From positions 62,001-126,000 of the forward strand of contig NZ_CALUYG010000001.1 of the NCBI RefSeq assembly GCF_944324935.1: 64,000 nt of DNA, read 5' to 3'. This document shows, one piece after another, positions 26,601 to 34,610 of this stretch (the first letter of the stretch is position 1; each line of letters opens with the position of its first letter). The position numbers and the translations under genes are program-made. This DNA is from an uncultured Desulfovibrio sp. (lineage in GTDB: Bacteria; Desulfobacterota; Desulfovibrionia; Desulfovibrionales; Desulfovibrionaceae). Below the pieces are notes generated by a model that ran no database searches, had not been told where the DNA came from, and was given only the letters and a program-made list of their open reading frames with translations.

Positions 26601-27846
26601 GCGGGCCGCTCAGGCAAAGCTGCGCCGATGCCGGGCCGGAAAGCAGGGCGGTCCAGGCCTCCGGCCGGCGCGGCGTGACGTCCAGTCGCAGGGAGAGTTC
26701 CAGCGGCGCGTCCCACAGCCGTTCCGGCCGGGCATCCAGATGCAGGGAAAAGCGGCCGGCCGCATGGGCGACGCCCGCCGTGGCCTCGATCTCCGGCAGC
26801 GCAAGGCTCCACTGCCCGTCCTCCTGCCGCCGCGCCCGCAGCCGCAGGCGCGCGTCGGCCCGGCCCGTGCCGAACAGGGGGAGCAGGGCGTCGGGAAGCT
26901 CCCGGCGCACGGACGACGCGGGGGAAGGGGGCGTGCCGGGCGAGGCCGTCGCTGCCGCCGTGGCCGCATCGCTTGCGGCCGGAACGCCGCCGGAAGCGGC
27001 CATGTCCGCCGTCATGTCCGCGGCCGGTGATGCCGTGGCGGCGGTCGTCTCTTCGGGCGGGGATGCCTCGTCCTGCGGCCAGAGGGCCTGCGCCGTGAGA
27101 TCGGCCAGCAGGTCGGCGCGCGGGCCCAGCCCGCCGTCAAGGCGCAGCTCCAGGGAGACGCGGGGGAAGGGGCCGCCGGCGTCTGGCGTGTCCCGCATGT
27201 CGGGCGGCATGTCCTCCGCCTCAGGGGGCAGCAGGGCCAGCCACTCCGGCGGCAGGGCCAGCTTGTCCACACGCACGAGCGCCTGGACGCGCGGCAGGGC
27301 GGCGGGCAGATCGCCCAGCAGGGCCAGCACCTCGTGCAGGCTCCGTCCCACATGATCCGCCAGTTCGCCGGGCGTACGCACGGGCTCCGCCTCGGGCGGG
27401 CTGTCCGGCAGCAGGGGCAGCCGGTAGAGGCCGCCGCCGCGCAGGGCAAGGGGATCCAGATGCAGCACGAAGCCATCCTGCCAGCCGAGCTTCCAGGCAA
27501 AGGACGCCTCCGGGAGATCCAGCCAGCGGCCCGCGGCATCTTCGCCACGCACGGCCAGCCTGATCTGGAAGGGCAGGCCTTCCAGCCTGTCCAGCGTGAG
27601 GCGCAGGCCGGAGGGCTCCAGCGCCGAGGCCAGCGTGGCGTTGAGGGTTTCCCGCAGCCAGGCCTGACCGGAGGCAGAGCACAGCCAGCCCAGGCCTCCC
27701 CCGGCAAGCAGGAGCAGGAGCGCCGGAAAGAGCAGCAGCGCGCGCAGCAGGCGTCGCCGGCGTCCGCCCGGCTGTTTCGGGGGCCTGGGCGTGGCGGCGG
27801 GCTCCGCCGGGCGGGGGACGGGAGGGGCGGGGACGACCTGCGGCAT
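23695..27846 (-). CDS. tamB: translocation and assembly module inner-membrane protein TamB
   Basis: A 1383-residue AsmA/TamB-type bridge protein. A Pro/Arg-rich cytoplasmic N-terminus precedes one membrane helix (about 33-56). A very long repetitive beta region with Ala/Pro-rich insertions follows, then the C-terminal TamB (DUF490) domain over about the last 350 residues, including [33 protein letters not shown] and the ending AGVRWKINY. It spans the periplasm and works with TamA in outer-membrane protein insertion or lipid transport. The ATG overlaps the tamA stop by one base (TGATG). Composition is richer in Pro and Ala than in enterobacterial TamB. Confidence 0.92.
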   Translation of the reverse strand: MPQVVPAPPVPRPAEPAATPRPPKQPGGRRRRLLRALLLFPALLLLLAGGGLGWLCSASGQAWLRETLNATLASALEPSGLRLTLDRLEGLPFQIRLAVRGEDAAGRWLDLPEASFAWKLGWQDGFVLHLDPLALRGGGLYRLPLLPDSPPEAEPVRTPGELADHVGRSLHEVLALLGDLPAALPRVQALVRVDKLALPPEWLALLPPEAEDMPPDMRDTPDAGGPFPRVSLELRLDGGLGPRADLLADLTAQALWPQDEASPPEETTAATASPAADMTADMAASGGVPAASDAATAAATASPGTPPSPASSVRRELPDALLPLFGTGRADARLRLRARRQEDGQWSLALPEIEATAGVAHAAGRFSLHLDARPERLWDAPLELSLRLDVTPRRPEAWTALLSGPASAQLCLSGPLGAPRLSLDVDGTKLLPAALADPAAPAPASPGSAAPQQPAHSTAKAAPAAPARPLRLTAPRLRLGSLPLRWRAALDGGTLRLALHAETRLDDAPLRADLLLAAGLRQQERQRFWRISLEDLAADGAGVRLRGSWGVDLLLPEADASLPSAPPDDLPPDDLLPAATNDTAPSPAADRLAADDIVSRRISAILRRMPPMRGRLDLAVKSWDDVNRTTGRLLPGLRADGQPVTFTLRATGRESDAERARLWGVTNWHLALEAPRGRVRQTDRTLLLWQALTLRASLAPQPSQAADTAPLAAEAPVLDCDLYAERVEASSLRLVRPRLRAGGPLIGPLRLDATAAGDVQADVRLEWQPGSLAFSRLTVALPAHKVGLRLEKAARLRYTAQSLACEPLHIRLTPSGQLQLSGRLAPEALEARLRLLATALAPWQAVIPALPQGQVALEAALSGSPARPQGKFSLKVDGLHLPGAPLPPLDWAVTGGVRQGERGGELDLRLDVPENSRRLLGAETISGRFRLPLAFAGGLPSLAPHAALAGELRWRGAIAPLWALVPLADRRLSGNLDLRADLSGTLDDPALTARVDLERGRFEDVALGVLLQDIRVRAELARSRLDGLAGLGRVRLDASLSDGRTGRATFNGELAPAGRALDLSGRLENLHPLRRRDVTIALSGTASVRGPLTAPRVKADISVDSGEVRIDRITTTSSITTLPISETAAVAKPAPRARPAVGSLDARVRTTGRFTVKGRGLDSLWQADIRAGGPLTAPRVTGSVEAVEGTFSFLNAKFTLYRGIVRFAGGPPSNPLLDVVLRHEAADIVADVRVGGTAQQPKFQLASTPVMPQEEIISRIMFGRASSDLGRFENLRLAAAVAELAGFGGGGFNVLDVARKTLGVDVLRVGSRTTTDDNGDNTEESTLEAGKFIGEKLYLGVAQGMKPDSTAVIIELQMTPHSKAQIRTEQENTSAGVRWKINY

Positions 27847-30026
27847 CAGAATGATTGTCCTATGCTGATATAGAATTGCAACGGCGGATCGCCGTCCACG
27901 GGATTGAGGGGCGTGGCCACATCGAGCCGCAGCGGGCCCACGGGCGTGTAATAGCGCAGGCCGAGGCCCGTCCCCCAGTGCAGGTCGCGCAGGGTGGGGT
28001 ACTGTTCGCGGTAGGCCATGCCGCCGTCCAGAAAGGGCACGAGGCCCACATCTTCCGTGATCTTGATGCGGGCTTCCAGATTGACCAGCTGATAGGAGCG
28101 GCCGCCCAGCGGATCGCCCTTGTGGTTGCGCGGGCCGAGCGACTGGTAGGAATAGCCGCGCACGCTGCCCGCGCCGCCGGCGTAATAGCGCATGGATGCC
28201 GGCATGGCGTGCAGGGGGACGCCCGCCATCATGCCCGCCGCCACGCGCCCCGCCAGCACGAGCCGGTCATCCGGCTTGCCGCGCGGGGTATGGAAGGGGG
28301 CGTAATAGCCCATCCATTCGGCCTCGCCGGTCAGGGCGGTGAAGGTCGTGTCGTAGTAGCCTGCCACAGGGCTGACGAGGACCTTGCCGAAGGTTCCTTC
28401 GCGCGGGCTGACCTTGTTGTCCCGGCTGTCGCGGCGGATGGTGAAGCGCGGGCCGATGACGCTGTACAGACGCATGCCGTGACCGTCTTCGGCGATCTGG
28501 CCGCCGTCGCCGCCCACGCCCACGCCCACACGCCAGAAGCGGTTGACCCGGCGGTTGAGGTAGGCATAGCCCGCCAGACCGCGCCGTTCATACGCGTCCG
28601 TGTCCTCGTGCAGGGCCGAGGCTTCGGCGTCCAGGCTCTGACCGGAGCGCAGGAAGGCGGGCTTTTCAAAGCTGGCCACGAGACCCTGTTTTTCCGTGGT
28701 GACGGGCAGATTCAGGCGCAGGGTCTCGCCGTTGCCGAGGATGTTGCGGTGTTCCCACTCGCCCTCCACCCCGAAGCCGGTATCCGTATCGTAGCGGGCC
28801 TCGGCCGCCAGTGAGCGGAAGGGCGCGTCTTCCACGCTGAGATCCAGCGGCAGGGGCGCGACCTTGCCGGGGCCGGACTGCCGCCGCCATTCGTCCAGGG
28901 CGGGTTTGAGGGTGACGCTGTTGAACAGGCCGAGCCCCCGCAGGCGGTCGCCGTAATTGCCCACGCGGCGGCTGTTCCAGCGTTCGTCGTCCGGCCGCCA
29001 GTAGGCGAGCCGCTTCAGATAGGCCTCGGCCACTTCGCTGGCGCTCACAAGACGCACCTCGCCCATGAGGGCGGGCGGGCCGGGATCGATGACGATCTCG
29101 GCATTGAGCGTGCGCAGCTCCTTGTCCAGGGTGTAGCGCGTGGCGGCCGTTTTGGCGATGGGGTAGCCCTGGCGGCGCAGATAGCGCCCCACTCTGTCCA
29201 CGGCTTCCAGCATGTCTTCGGCGGTGACGGGCTTGCCCGGTTCGAGGCGCAGATGGTGCGGAAAGCGCGGCGGCGACACGGGTTCGCGCGCTTCCCGGCC
29301 CAGCAGGCCCTGGAGGCCGCTGTACTGGGCAAGGCGGGTCCCTTTGCGGAAGGCCTCCGGCACATAGGGCTCAGGCTCATAGCGGACCACGGCGCGGCCC
29401 AGCACATAGCGGGGCCCGGGCACGAGGCGCAGCACCACCTGAGCCTTCTTGCCGCCCATGTCGATGTGGAAGTCCGCCGTGCCTTCATAATAGCCCTGGG
29501 CATGCAGGAGCTGTTCGGCGCTTTCCTTGTCCAGTCGGGCCCGCCGTTCCAGCGCCAGCAGGCTGTCCGGCGCCTCCTTGCGTAATTGCAGCAGGGTGCT
29601 GGCCGCTTCCATCTTGTCCTTGAGGTCCTCCGCCGCCGCGGTCAGCTCATCCCGGCGGGGCGCGGACTTTTCCGTTTCAAGAGCGTCCGCCGGGGTGTCC
29701 GTCGGGGCTGCCTTGTCGTCGGCCCCGGCATCATCCAGCGGGTGGGCGTAGGGATCGCCGTCCGCCCGGGCGGCGGCCACCTCCCGGGTGACGGCGGCGG
29801 CCTCATCCCGCAGGCGATCCGTGCCGGTGTCCGGGCGGGGAAGAGGTTTCTCCACCACAATGCGGACATCATAGGGGACGGGATCGGCCGCCCAGGAGGC
29901 CTCCCCGGGGGGGGTATCGTCCTGCGGCGGCTGTTCCTGCAGCATCTGTACGAGGCCGCAGCCCCCGAGCAGGGGGATGATGAGCAGCCAGCAGAGGATA
30001 TGGGTACACAATCGGCGGAAAAACAT
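27846..30026 (-). CDS. tamA: BamA/TamA-family outer-membrane assembly protein, possible lipoprotein
   Basis: A 726-residue Omp85 protein. POTRA-like domains span about residues 140-400, and the C-terminal 16-strand barrel includes GSVRGYSYQSLGPRN (the conserved VRGY/F loop-6 motif) and the end strand YISIGQSF. The N-terminus MFFRRLCTHILCWLLIIPLLGGCG fits a lipoprotein signal with lipobox LGGC. A cleaved, lipidated Cys before an Omp85 barrel is unusual. Residues about 25-140 are an acidic, Ala-rich linker with a predicted coiled coil. It is coupled to tamB. A TACCAT -10-like box lies only five bases before the ATG. Confidence 0.9.
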   Translation of the reverse strand: MFFRRLCTHILCWLLIIPLLGGCGLVQMLQEQPPQDDTPPGEASWAADPVPYDVRIVVEKPLPRPDTGTDRLRDEAAAVTREVAAARADGDPYAHPLDDAGADDKAAPTDTPADALETEKSAPRRDELTAAAEDLKDKMEAASTLLQLRKEAPDSLLALERRARLDKESAEQLLHAQGYYEGTADFHIDMGGKKAQVVLRLVPGPRYVLGRAVVRYEPEPYVPEAFRKGTRLAQYSGLQGLLGREAREPVSPPRFPHHLRLEPGKPVTAEDMLEAVDRVGRYLRRQGYPIAKTAATRYTLDKELRTLNAEIVIDPGPPALMGEVRLVSASEVAEAYLKRLAYWRPDDERWNSRRVGNYGDRLRGLGLFNSVTLKPALDEWRRQSGPGKVAPLPLDLSVEDAPFRSLAAEARYDTDTGFGVEGEWEHRNILGNGETLRLNLPVTTEKQGLVASFEKPAFLRSGQSLDAEASALHEDTDAYERRGLAGYAYLNRRVNRFWRVGVGVGGDGGQIAEDGHGMRLYSVIGPRFTIRRDSRDNKVSPREGTFGKVLVSPVAGYYDTTFTALTGEAEWMGYYAPFHTPRGKPDDRLVLAGRVAAGMMAGVPLHAMPASMRYYAGGAGSVRGYSYQSLGPRNHKGDPLGGRSYQLVNLEARIKITEDVGLVPFLDGGMAYREQYPTLRDLHWGTGLGLRYYTPVGPLRLDVATPLNPVDGDPPLQFYISIGQSF

Positions 30027-30073
30027 GGAGCATGGTAGCCTGTCACCCGCCTGGCCGCAAGGGGCCTGACGGC

Positions 30074-30102
30074 TTGGAAATCCTGGCGCACTGCGCTACA
30101 AG
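30074..30102 (+). promoter_or_regulatory. sigma-70 promoter of the DsrE-like gene
   Basis: TTGGAA (30074-30079), 17 bp, TACAAG (30097-30102), 40 bases before the start codon; the intergenic space is shared with the divergent tamA gene. Confidence 0.5.
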
Positions 30103-30142
30103 GAGAGAGACATCATCCCCTAGCTTCTCCAGGAGAGCCGAC

Positions 30143-30490
30143 ATGACCTATGATCTTTGTCTCCATGTTGATCTGAACGACGCCGCCCTGCTGGCGCTGG
30201 CCCTCAAGAATGCCCGCAATTACCAGAATGCCTTGCCGGATGAGACCTTTGAACTGGTCATGGTGGGCAACGGGCCCTCGGTGACGCTCTTTACCGCCGC
30301 CCAGCCCGCCTTGCGGGAGATGGCCCAGCCGCTCATGGACAAGGGCCTCAAGATCCGTCTGTGCCGCAACGCCCTCAATGACAACAATCTGACCGAGGCC
30401 GATCTCTGGCCGGGCATCACGGTGGTTCCCGCCGGGCTGGTCGAGATCGTGCGCCTCCAGAAGGCCGGTTTCGCCTATATCAAACCGTAG
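30143..30490 (+). CDS. DsrE/DsrF-like protein
   Basis: A 115-residue protein with the DsrE-like fold pattern: an opening strand with LHVDLNDAALLALALKNARNY, then ELVMVGNGPSVTLF, a helix, LKIRLCRNALNDNNL, and ITVVPAGLVEIVRLQKAGFAYIKP. The single Cys in LCRNAL is at the place where relatives keep a Cys (often CxNAL), which in sulfur-relay members binds sulfur. Such small proteins are common in sulfate reducers. ATG 30143 follows AGGAGAG. It stands alone between promoter and hairpin. Confidence 0.8.
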   Translation: MTYDLCLHVDLNDAALLALALKNARNYQNALPDETFELVMVGNGPSVTLFTAAQPALREMAQPLMDKGLKIRLCRNALNDNNLTEADLWPGITVVPAGLVEIVRLQKAGFAYIKP

Positions 30491-30508
30491 GGGGACAGGC
30501 CCGCGTGC

Positions 30509-30554
30509 GAGAACGCCCCTCCCCGGCGCAGTGCGGGCGGGAAGGGGCGTTCTC
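30509..30554 (+). terminator. long hairpin downstream of the DsrE-like gene
   Basis: GAGAACGCCCC (30509-30519) pairs perfectly with GGGGCGTTCTC (30544-30554). There is no T-run after it, so it may be a Rho-linked or processing hairpin. Confidence 0.5.
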
Positions 30555-30566
30555 TGTATACGGGTT

Positions 30567-30655
30567 GTTCGCGCGGTCCGTGCGCGGGAAGGGGCCTTAC
30601 CCGCCGTCACGACATTGTGTACCTGCCGTTCGCGCGGTCCGTGCGCGGGAAGGGG
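30567..30655. repeat. two 28-bp direct repeats, 61-bp period
   Basis: An identical 28-bp block starting GTTCGCGCGGTCCG occurs at 30567-30594 and 30628-30655. A related GTGCGGGCGGGAAGGGG segment lies at 30531-30547. Another GC hairpin, GGCCGGGG-CC-CCCCGGCC, follows at 30659-30676. The region sits between two convergent genes. Confidence 0.8.
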
Positions 30656-30717
30656 GCAGGCCGGGGCCCCCCGGCCGGCGTGTGCGCGGCAGCGGGGACA
30701 AGGGCCGGCGATCTTCC

Positions 30718-31527
30718 CTAAACAAGTTTTTCTTTCTGCTTTTCGGCGTAATCCAGCATTTTCCGTGCTTCTTCAAAATCCGGCTTGAGCTGGAGCGCCG
30801 CCTTGGCGGCCATGATGGCCTTGTCCCACTTTTTCCAGTCGATGTAGAGCCGGCCGATGTTGAAATACAGGTTGGGCTCGTTGCGAAGATACTGCGAACC
30901 GCGCAGGAAATAGCTTTCGGCCACATCGAACTTGCCGAGCTTGCGCAGGGCGATGCCGGCGGCGCTGTAGAGGAAGAGCATGTCCGGCTGACCGTCGATG
31001 GCGGCCGTGAGGTATTCCACGGCTTCTTCATACAGGCCGGCCTTGAGCAGTATCTCCCCCGCTCTGCCCCGCAGGATGAAGTCCGCGGGATACTCGCGCA
31101 CGAGCATGGCCAGCGTGGCCTTGCCGGCCACGACCTGCCCGCGCGCCAGCTCGTCGGCGGCCTTGGCCAGGCCGCTGCGCTTGCGTTCTTCCACTTCGCG
31201 CATGCGCTCCTGAGCGTCTTCCATCTCCGCTTCCTGAAGGACGCTCAGCAGGTTGCCGAGCTGTTCGTACAGGGCCTTGCCCTGCCCGGGTTCATAGGTG
31301 ATGGCGAGCGCGTAATGCTGCCGCACCCGCGGCATGTTGGCGATGACGGCCACCGCATTGGCGATCATTTCCGAAAATTCCATCCGTTCGGCCTTCATGA
31401 GCGGCTGACGGAGGATGACGGCCAGCGCGCTTTGCAGCGCCTGGACCGCGGGCATGGCCTTGTCCTGTTTGGCGAGCGAGCTGATTTGCCCCAGCTGGCG
31501 GCGGGCATTGGCTAATTCGGCAGACAT
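30718..31527 (-). CDS. TPR-containing cytoplasmic protein
   Basis: A 269-residue protein of unknown function without a signal peptide. The N-terminal half is helical (MSAELANARRQLGQISSLAKQDK...). From about residue 140 it has four TPR-like repeats (FILRGRAGEILLKAGLYEEAVEYL, FLYSAAGIALRKLGKFDVAESYF, LYFNIGRLYIDWKKWDKAIMAAK, then a capping helix). ATG 31527 is preferred over upstream in-frame starts, since TAACGAGGCGCAC precedes it and the earlier residues are of intergenic character. It probably acts as a scaffold. Confidence 0.8.
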   Translation of the reverse strand: MSAELANARRQLGQISSLAKQDKAMPAVQALQSALAVILRQPLMKAERMEFSEMIANAVAVIANMPRVRQHYALAITYEPGQGKALYEQLGNLLSVLQEAEMEDAQERMREVEERKRSGLAKAADELARGQVVAGKATLAMLVREYPADFILRGRAGEILLKAGLYEEAVEYLTAAIDGQPDMLFLYSAAGIALRKLGKFDVAESYFLRGSQYLRNEPNLYFNIGRLYIDWKKWDKAIMAAKAALQLKPDFEEARKMLDYAEKQKEKLV

Positions 31528-31852
31528 GTGCGCCTCGTTACAGTTATGGTGAAAGGACAATCTACCCCAGCACGGCGGGAGAGTAAAGCCCCGGCAACGG
31601 GAACGGAAGGTCGGGAAAGACAAATCGCATTTCTAGAAAATATATGGAAATTATTTAGTTTTTTCTTGATGGCATAATTTTTGTTTGCAGGTCGCTTTTA
31701 CCGGTCCGGGCCATTGACAAGCTTTTGCGGCGGATGCTAACTTTTTTCCGCCGGCGAAAATCTCCGGCAGCCATGTGGCGTTCCCACGCCAGCCCGCAGG
31801 ATCGTCCGTCGGGTGGGAAGTTACGGCGGTATCGCCAAAGGAAGGAAGCACC
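31528..31852 (+). promoter_or_regulatory. divergent intergenic region with promoter TTGACA-N17-CTAACT
   Basis: No gene is seen in this 325-base stretch. It contains TTCTAGAA (31633-31640) in an AT-rich block (31628-31690). A consensus -35, TTGACA (31714-31719), is followed after 17 bp by CTAACT (31737-31742), with an extended -10-like TG just before. That promoter serves the plus-strand gene at 31853 and gives a leader of about 105 bases. Confidence 0.55.
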
Positions 31853-32224
31853 GTGCAAAAGACTCTGGAAGAGATTTGTCTCAAACACGACAACGGCAAC
31901 GACTTGTGCTTTCGCGGGCGTCTTTTTTCCGAATGCTCCTGGTTCGATGATGAACATCAGGTGATGACCCGGCAGAAATTGTATGTGACGGACAAGAATG
32001 AACAGGTCTATTACATCGTCCGTTCCCACGGGCAGGAGCGCAGCCGCCATGCCTACCGTCTGACCGTGGACGGGGAGACCTGCGTCATCTACAATGGCCG
32101 CAGCGAGATGGCCTTGCAATTCGATATGCTGATGCTGGCCGTGCGCGGCCTGTGCGGCCTGGATGCCGAGGCCACGCCGACTCTCGGTCAGGTGGAAGAA
32201 ATGCTGCGCGTGGTCAACGGCTAG
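31853..32224 (+). CDS. conserved hypothetical cytoplasmic protein
   Basis: A 123-residue protein that I do not recognise. It has no signal or membrane segment and two Cys in the N-terminal third (EICLKHDNGNDLCFRG). The middle alternates strands rich in Tyr/Val (QKLYVTDKNEQVYYIVRS, HAYRLTVDGETCVIYNG), and the C-terminus is helical. The GTG start at 31853 follows AAGGAAG; the frame extends upstream but without a ribosome binding site. It has its own strong promoter and terminator and is probably well expressed. Confidence 0.7.
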   Translation: MQKTLEEICLKHDNGNDLCFRGRLFSECSWFDDEHQVMTRQKLYVTDKNEQVYYIVRSHGQERSRHAYRLTVDGETCVIYNGRSEMALQFDMLMLAVRGLCGLDAEATPTLGQVEEMLRVVNG

Positions 32225-32262
32225 GTCCCCCGGCGGACCGCCGCCGTCTCCCTTCGCATCCG

Positions 32263-32805
32263 TCATGCCCCCGTAAGGGGGCTTTTTTTATGGTGTCGGC
32301 CTTCCAGCGCGAGCAGGAAGCGCTTGATGTCCTGTCCTGCGGAATAGCCTCCCGGATCGCCGCCAGTGCGGATGACCCTGTGGCAGGGAATGATGACGGG
32401 AAGGGGGTTCCTGCCATTGGCATTGCCCACGGCCCGGCAGGCATGCGGCTGTCCGATGCTGGCGGCCAGCATGGCGTAACTCCAGGTCATGCCGTAGGGG
32501 ATGGCGCGCAGGGCCTGCCAGACGCGTTGCTGGAAGGGCGTGCCCCGCACATCCAGCGGCAGCGTGAAGGCGTGCAGGCTGCCGGCAAAATAGGCGTCCA
32601 GCTCTTCCCGGGCCTGCGCGAGATGTCGCCGTATGGCCGCATCCGCCGGTACGGCCGCGACAGGCGGGCGCTCCGCCTGTCGTGCGGCGTCATGATCGCA
32701 AAAGCGCAATGCCGCAAGCCCGCGCGGCGAAGCAAGGAGCAGCAGCTCGCCCAGGGGGGAGGGGATACGCTGCGCGCCCAGACTGCCATCGGCAAAAGGC
32801 GTCAT
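32263..32805 (-). CDS. ogt: methylated-DNA--protein-cysteine methyltransferase
   Basis: A 180-residue DNA repair protein that takes the alkyl group from O6-methylguanine onto its own Cys. The active site PCHRVI (about residue 136-141) and the DNA-binding helix-turn-helix GTPFQQRVWQALRAIPYG are clear, with the Asn hinge in RAVGNANGRNPLPVIIPCHR. The ATG overlaps the stop of the upstream MFS gene (ATGA), so the two are co-transcribed. Its last codons overlap the terminator of the convergent gene. Confidence 0.93.
   Translation of the reverse strand: MTPFADGSLGAQRIPSPLGELLLLASPRGLAALRFCDHDAARQAERPPVAAVPADAAIRRHLAQAREELDAYFAGSLHAFTLPLDVRGTPFQQRVWQALRAIPYGMTWSYAMLAASIGQPHACRAVGNANGRNPLPVIIPCHRVIRTGGDPGGYSAGQDIKRFLLALEGRHHKKSPLTGA
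32267..32289 (+). terminator. intrinsic terminator
   Basis: GCCCCC-GTAA-GGGGGC followed by seven T. It ends the 31853 gene and overlaps the 3' end of the convergent ogt coding sequence. Confidence 0.9.
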
Positions 32806-33980
32806 GCCGCGTCACCCTGCGGGCCCGGGTCGTCCGCCGGCGCGGGATCGCGCAGGAAGCAGGCGGCCAGCCCGCCCACCACCGCCACGGGCGCAAGGCA
32901 GAGCATGGCCGTGGGCAGGCCCCCGTACTGATCGGCCACGCGGCCCAGCAGCGGGGTGACCATGCCGCCCACGCTGAGAGCGAGCCCCAGCGTCACGCCG
33001 GAGGCCAGACCCACGTTGCGGGCAAGGTACTTCTGCCCCAGCACCACCATGGCGCTGAACGGCGAAAACAGGCCCACGGCCAGCGGGGCGAGCAGCAGGG
33101 CCGCCAGCCAGGGGGTGTCCGTACGGGGGAAGAGCAGCAGGGCCGGCAGGCAGACGAGGTAGGCCAGCCGGATGACGCGGCTGTATCCTATCCTGTCCGC
33201 CAGCATGCCGCCCAGCACATTGCTGGTGACGCCCACGCCGCAGAAAAAGGTCAGCACCAGCCCGGCATCGGTCGTGCCGGCCCGGAAGACGTCCGTCCAG
33301 TAAAGGGGGATGTAGCTGTTGAGGCCAAGGAACAGAATGGAGCGGGACATGATGACCAGCGTCAGCGTGCCGAAGGCCCGCCAGTCGTTGCGGCCCCCGG
33401 GAGATGCCTTTGCCGCCTGCCGGGGCGCATCCGGCAGGGGAGCGCAGAGCAGCAGGCGAAACAACAGGGCGGCCATGACCAGCGAGAGCAGGGCGAAAAC
33501 CAGCGTGCCCCGCAGGCCGAACAGGTGCGTGGCCGCCGTGACCAGCAGCGGCCCCAGCACAAGGCCGCTGTTGCCGCCCACGGAAAAGATGCTGAGCCCC
33601 GTGCCCTGCCGGCGGTCGGAAACGCGGTTGGCGTAGCGCGCGCCTTCGGGATGGAACAGCGCCCCGCCGATGCCGCTCAGCACAAGGGCGGCGAAAATGG
33701 CCGCGTAGCTGTCCAGCAGGCCGCACAGGCCGATGCCCAGTCCGGCAAGCAGGACCCCCAGCGGCACAAAGACGGGGCTGTGTACCCTGTCCGACAGCAG
33801 GCCGAACGCGGGTTGCACGATGGACGAGGCCACGGAATAGGCGAACATGAGGCCGCCGGCCGTCTGGTAGTCGAAATGATGCACGGCCGCCAGATAGGGC
33901 AGCAGGGTGGGCAGTGCGCCGCCGTTGACGTCGCAGGAGAGGTGTCCCAGAGAGATGGTGAGGATCTTTCGGATATCCAT
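32802..33980 (-). CDS. MFS exporter of the fosmidomycin-resistance (Fsr) type
   Basis: A 392-residue, 12-helix major facilitator. The early LGHLSCDVNGGALPTLLPYL, SDRVHSPVFVPLGVLLAGLG, HPEGARYANRVS and SIFSVGGNSGLVLGPLL segments match Fsr-type transporters, which have HPxGxR and GNxGxxxGP motifs at these places. The substrate is not known; relatives export fosmidomycin or other compounds. ATG 33980 starts MDIRKILTIS. An in-frame ATG at 33998 would add six residues. Downstream it is coupled to ogt. No gene is seen between it and the next gene upstream (33981-34268). Confidence 0.85.
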   Translation of the reverse strand: MDIRKILTISLGHLSCDVNGGALPTLLPYLAAVHHFDYQTAGGLMFAYSVASSIVQPAFGLLSDRVHSPVFVPLGVLLAGLGIGLCGLLDSYAAIFAALVLSGIGGALFHPEGARYANRVSDRRQGTGLSIFSVGGNSGLVLGPLLVTAATHLFGLRGTLVFALLSLVMAALLFRLLLCAPLPDAPRQAAKASPGGRNDWRAFGTLTLVIMSRSILFLGLNSYIPLYWTDVFRAGTTDAGLVLTFFCGVGVTSNVLGGMLADRIGYSRVIRLAYLVCLPALLLFPRTDTPWLAALLLAPLAVGLFSPFSAMVVLGQKYLARNVGLASGVTLGLALSVGGMVTPLLGRVADQYGGLPTAMLCLAPVAVVGGLAACFLRDPAPADDPGPQGDAA

Positions 33981-34268
33981 GCGCGCTTCGCTCCGCATCA
34001 GGCAATGGCGCGAGCTTACGCTTTCCGGCCTTGCAAGTAAAGCCGGGGAACGGAATGACGCCAGCGGCACGAACCCGCAGCCGACCGTTTATGGGTGCTG
34101 CGCGCGGCGGGTCCATGCGTCACTGAGGGCTGTCGCCGGGCTGGCGTCGTGAAGGGAAAGAGATGGACGGGGCGATGGCAGGCGGTACATGTCCCGTGGC
34201 GGAGATGGCGGCAATGGCTCGCGCATCCTCCCGGCGATCGGGAACAGGGCTGGCCCGCGCAGGAACGT

Positions 34269-34469
34269 TCAACAGAGTTTGAGGATGTCCCGGTACACCT
34301 GATACACGTCAAGGACGGCATCACGCGGGGAAAGGTTGCGGTCCCCGGACATGAGGAGGCAGGCTGACCGCGCCATATGCAGCCGCACTCCCTTGTTGAG
34401 ATTGTCTATGTCGGCAATGGTGAGCGTGGGCTGGCTTTGCGCTTCCTGTTCCTGGTCCTGGTCTGCCAT
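34269..34469 (-). CDS. small conserved acidic protein (66 residues)
   Basis: A short cytoplasmic protein: a Gln/Glu-rich N-terminus (MADQDQEQEAQSQ), then two predicted helices (TIADIDNLNKGVRLHMARSACLLM and SPRDAVLDVYQVYRDILKL). I do not recognise the function; the helical pattern resembles small adaptor or regulator proteins. AAGGAGG is seven bases before the ATG and the promoter upstream is close to consensus, so it should be strongly expressed. It is a single-gene unit. Confidence 0.7.
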   Translation of the reverse strand: MADQDQEQEAQSQPTLTIADIDNLNKGVRLHMARSACLLMSGDRNLSPRDAVLDVYQVYRDILKLC

Positions 34470-34501
34470 ACGCGATTCCTCCTTGGGTAAACATTTATTA
34501 A

Positions 34502-34530
34502 AAAATACATATTCACTATGCTTTTGACAA
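34502..34530 (-). promoter_or_regulatory. strong sigma-70 promoter of the 66-residue protein
   Basis: On the minus strand, TTGTCA (34530-34525), a 17-bp AT-rich spacer and TATTTT (34507-34502), 33 bases before the ATG, within an AT-rich island unlike the flanking DNA. Confidence 0.65.
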
Positions 34531-34610
34531 GAGGGAGGCATGCGCGGAAAAAATAATACTTGTTTACTATGTTTAGGCGTGCGCGGCGAAAGACGACACA
34601 TACGGCGGCA

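Noticed and set aside
28465..28472. CTGTACAG as an SOS site
   Set aside because: This copy is inside the tamA coding region. An 8-bp word is expected about once in 64 kb, so the palindrome alone is not proof.
30567..30655. CRISPR array
   Set aside because: Only two full copies, GC-rich and in a convergent intergenic region; no cas genes in the window.
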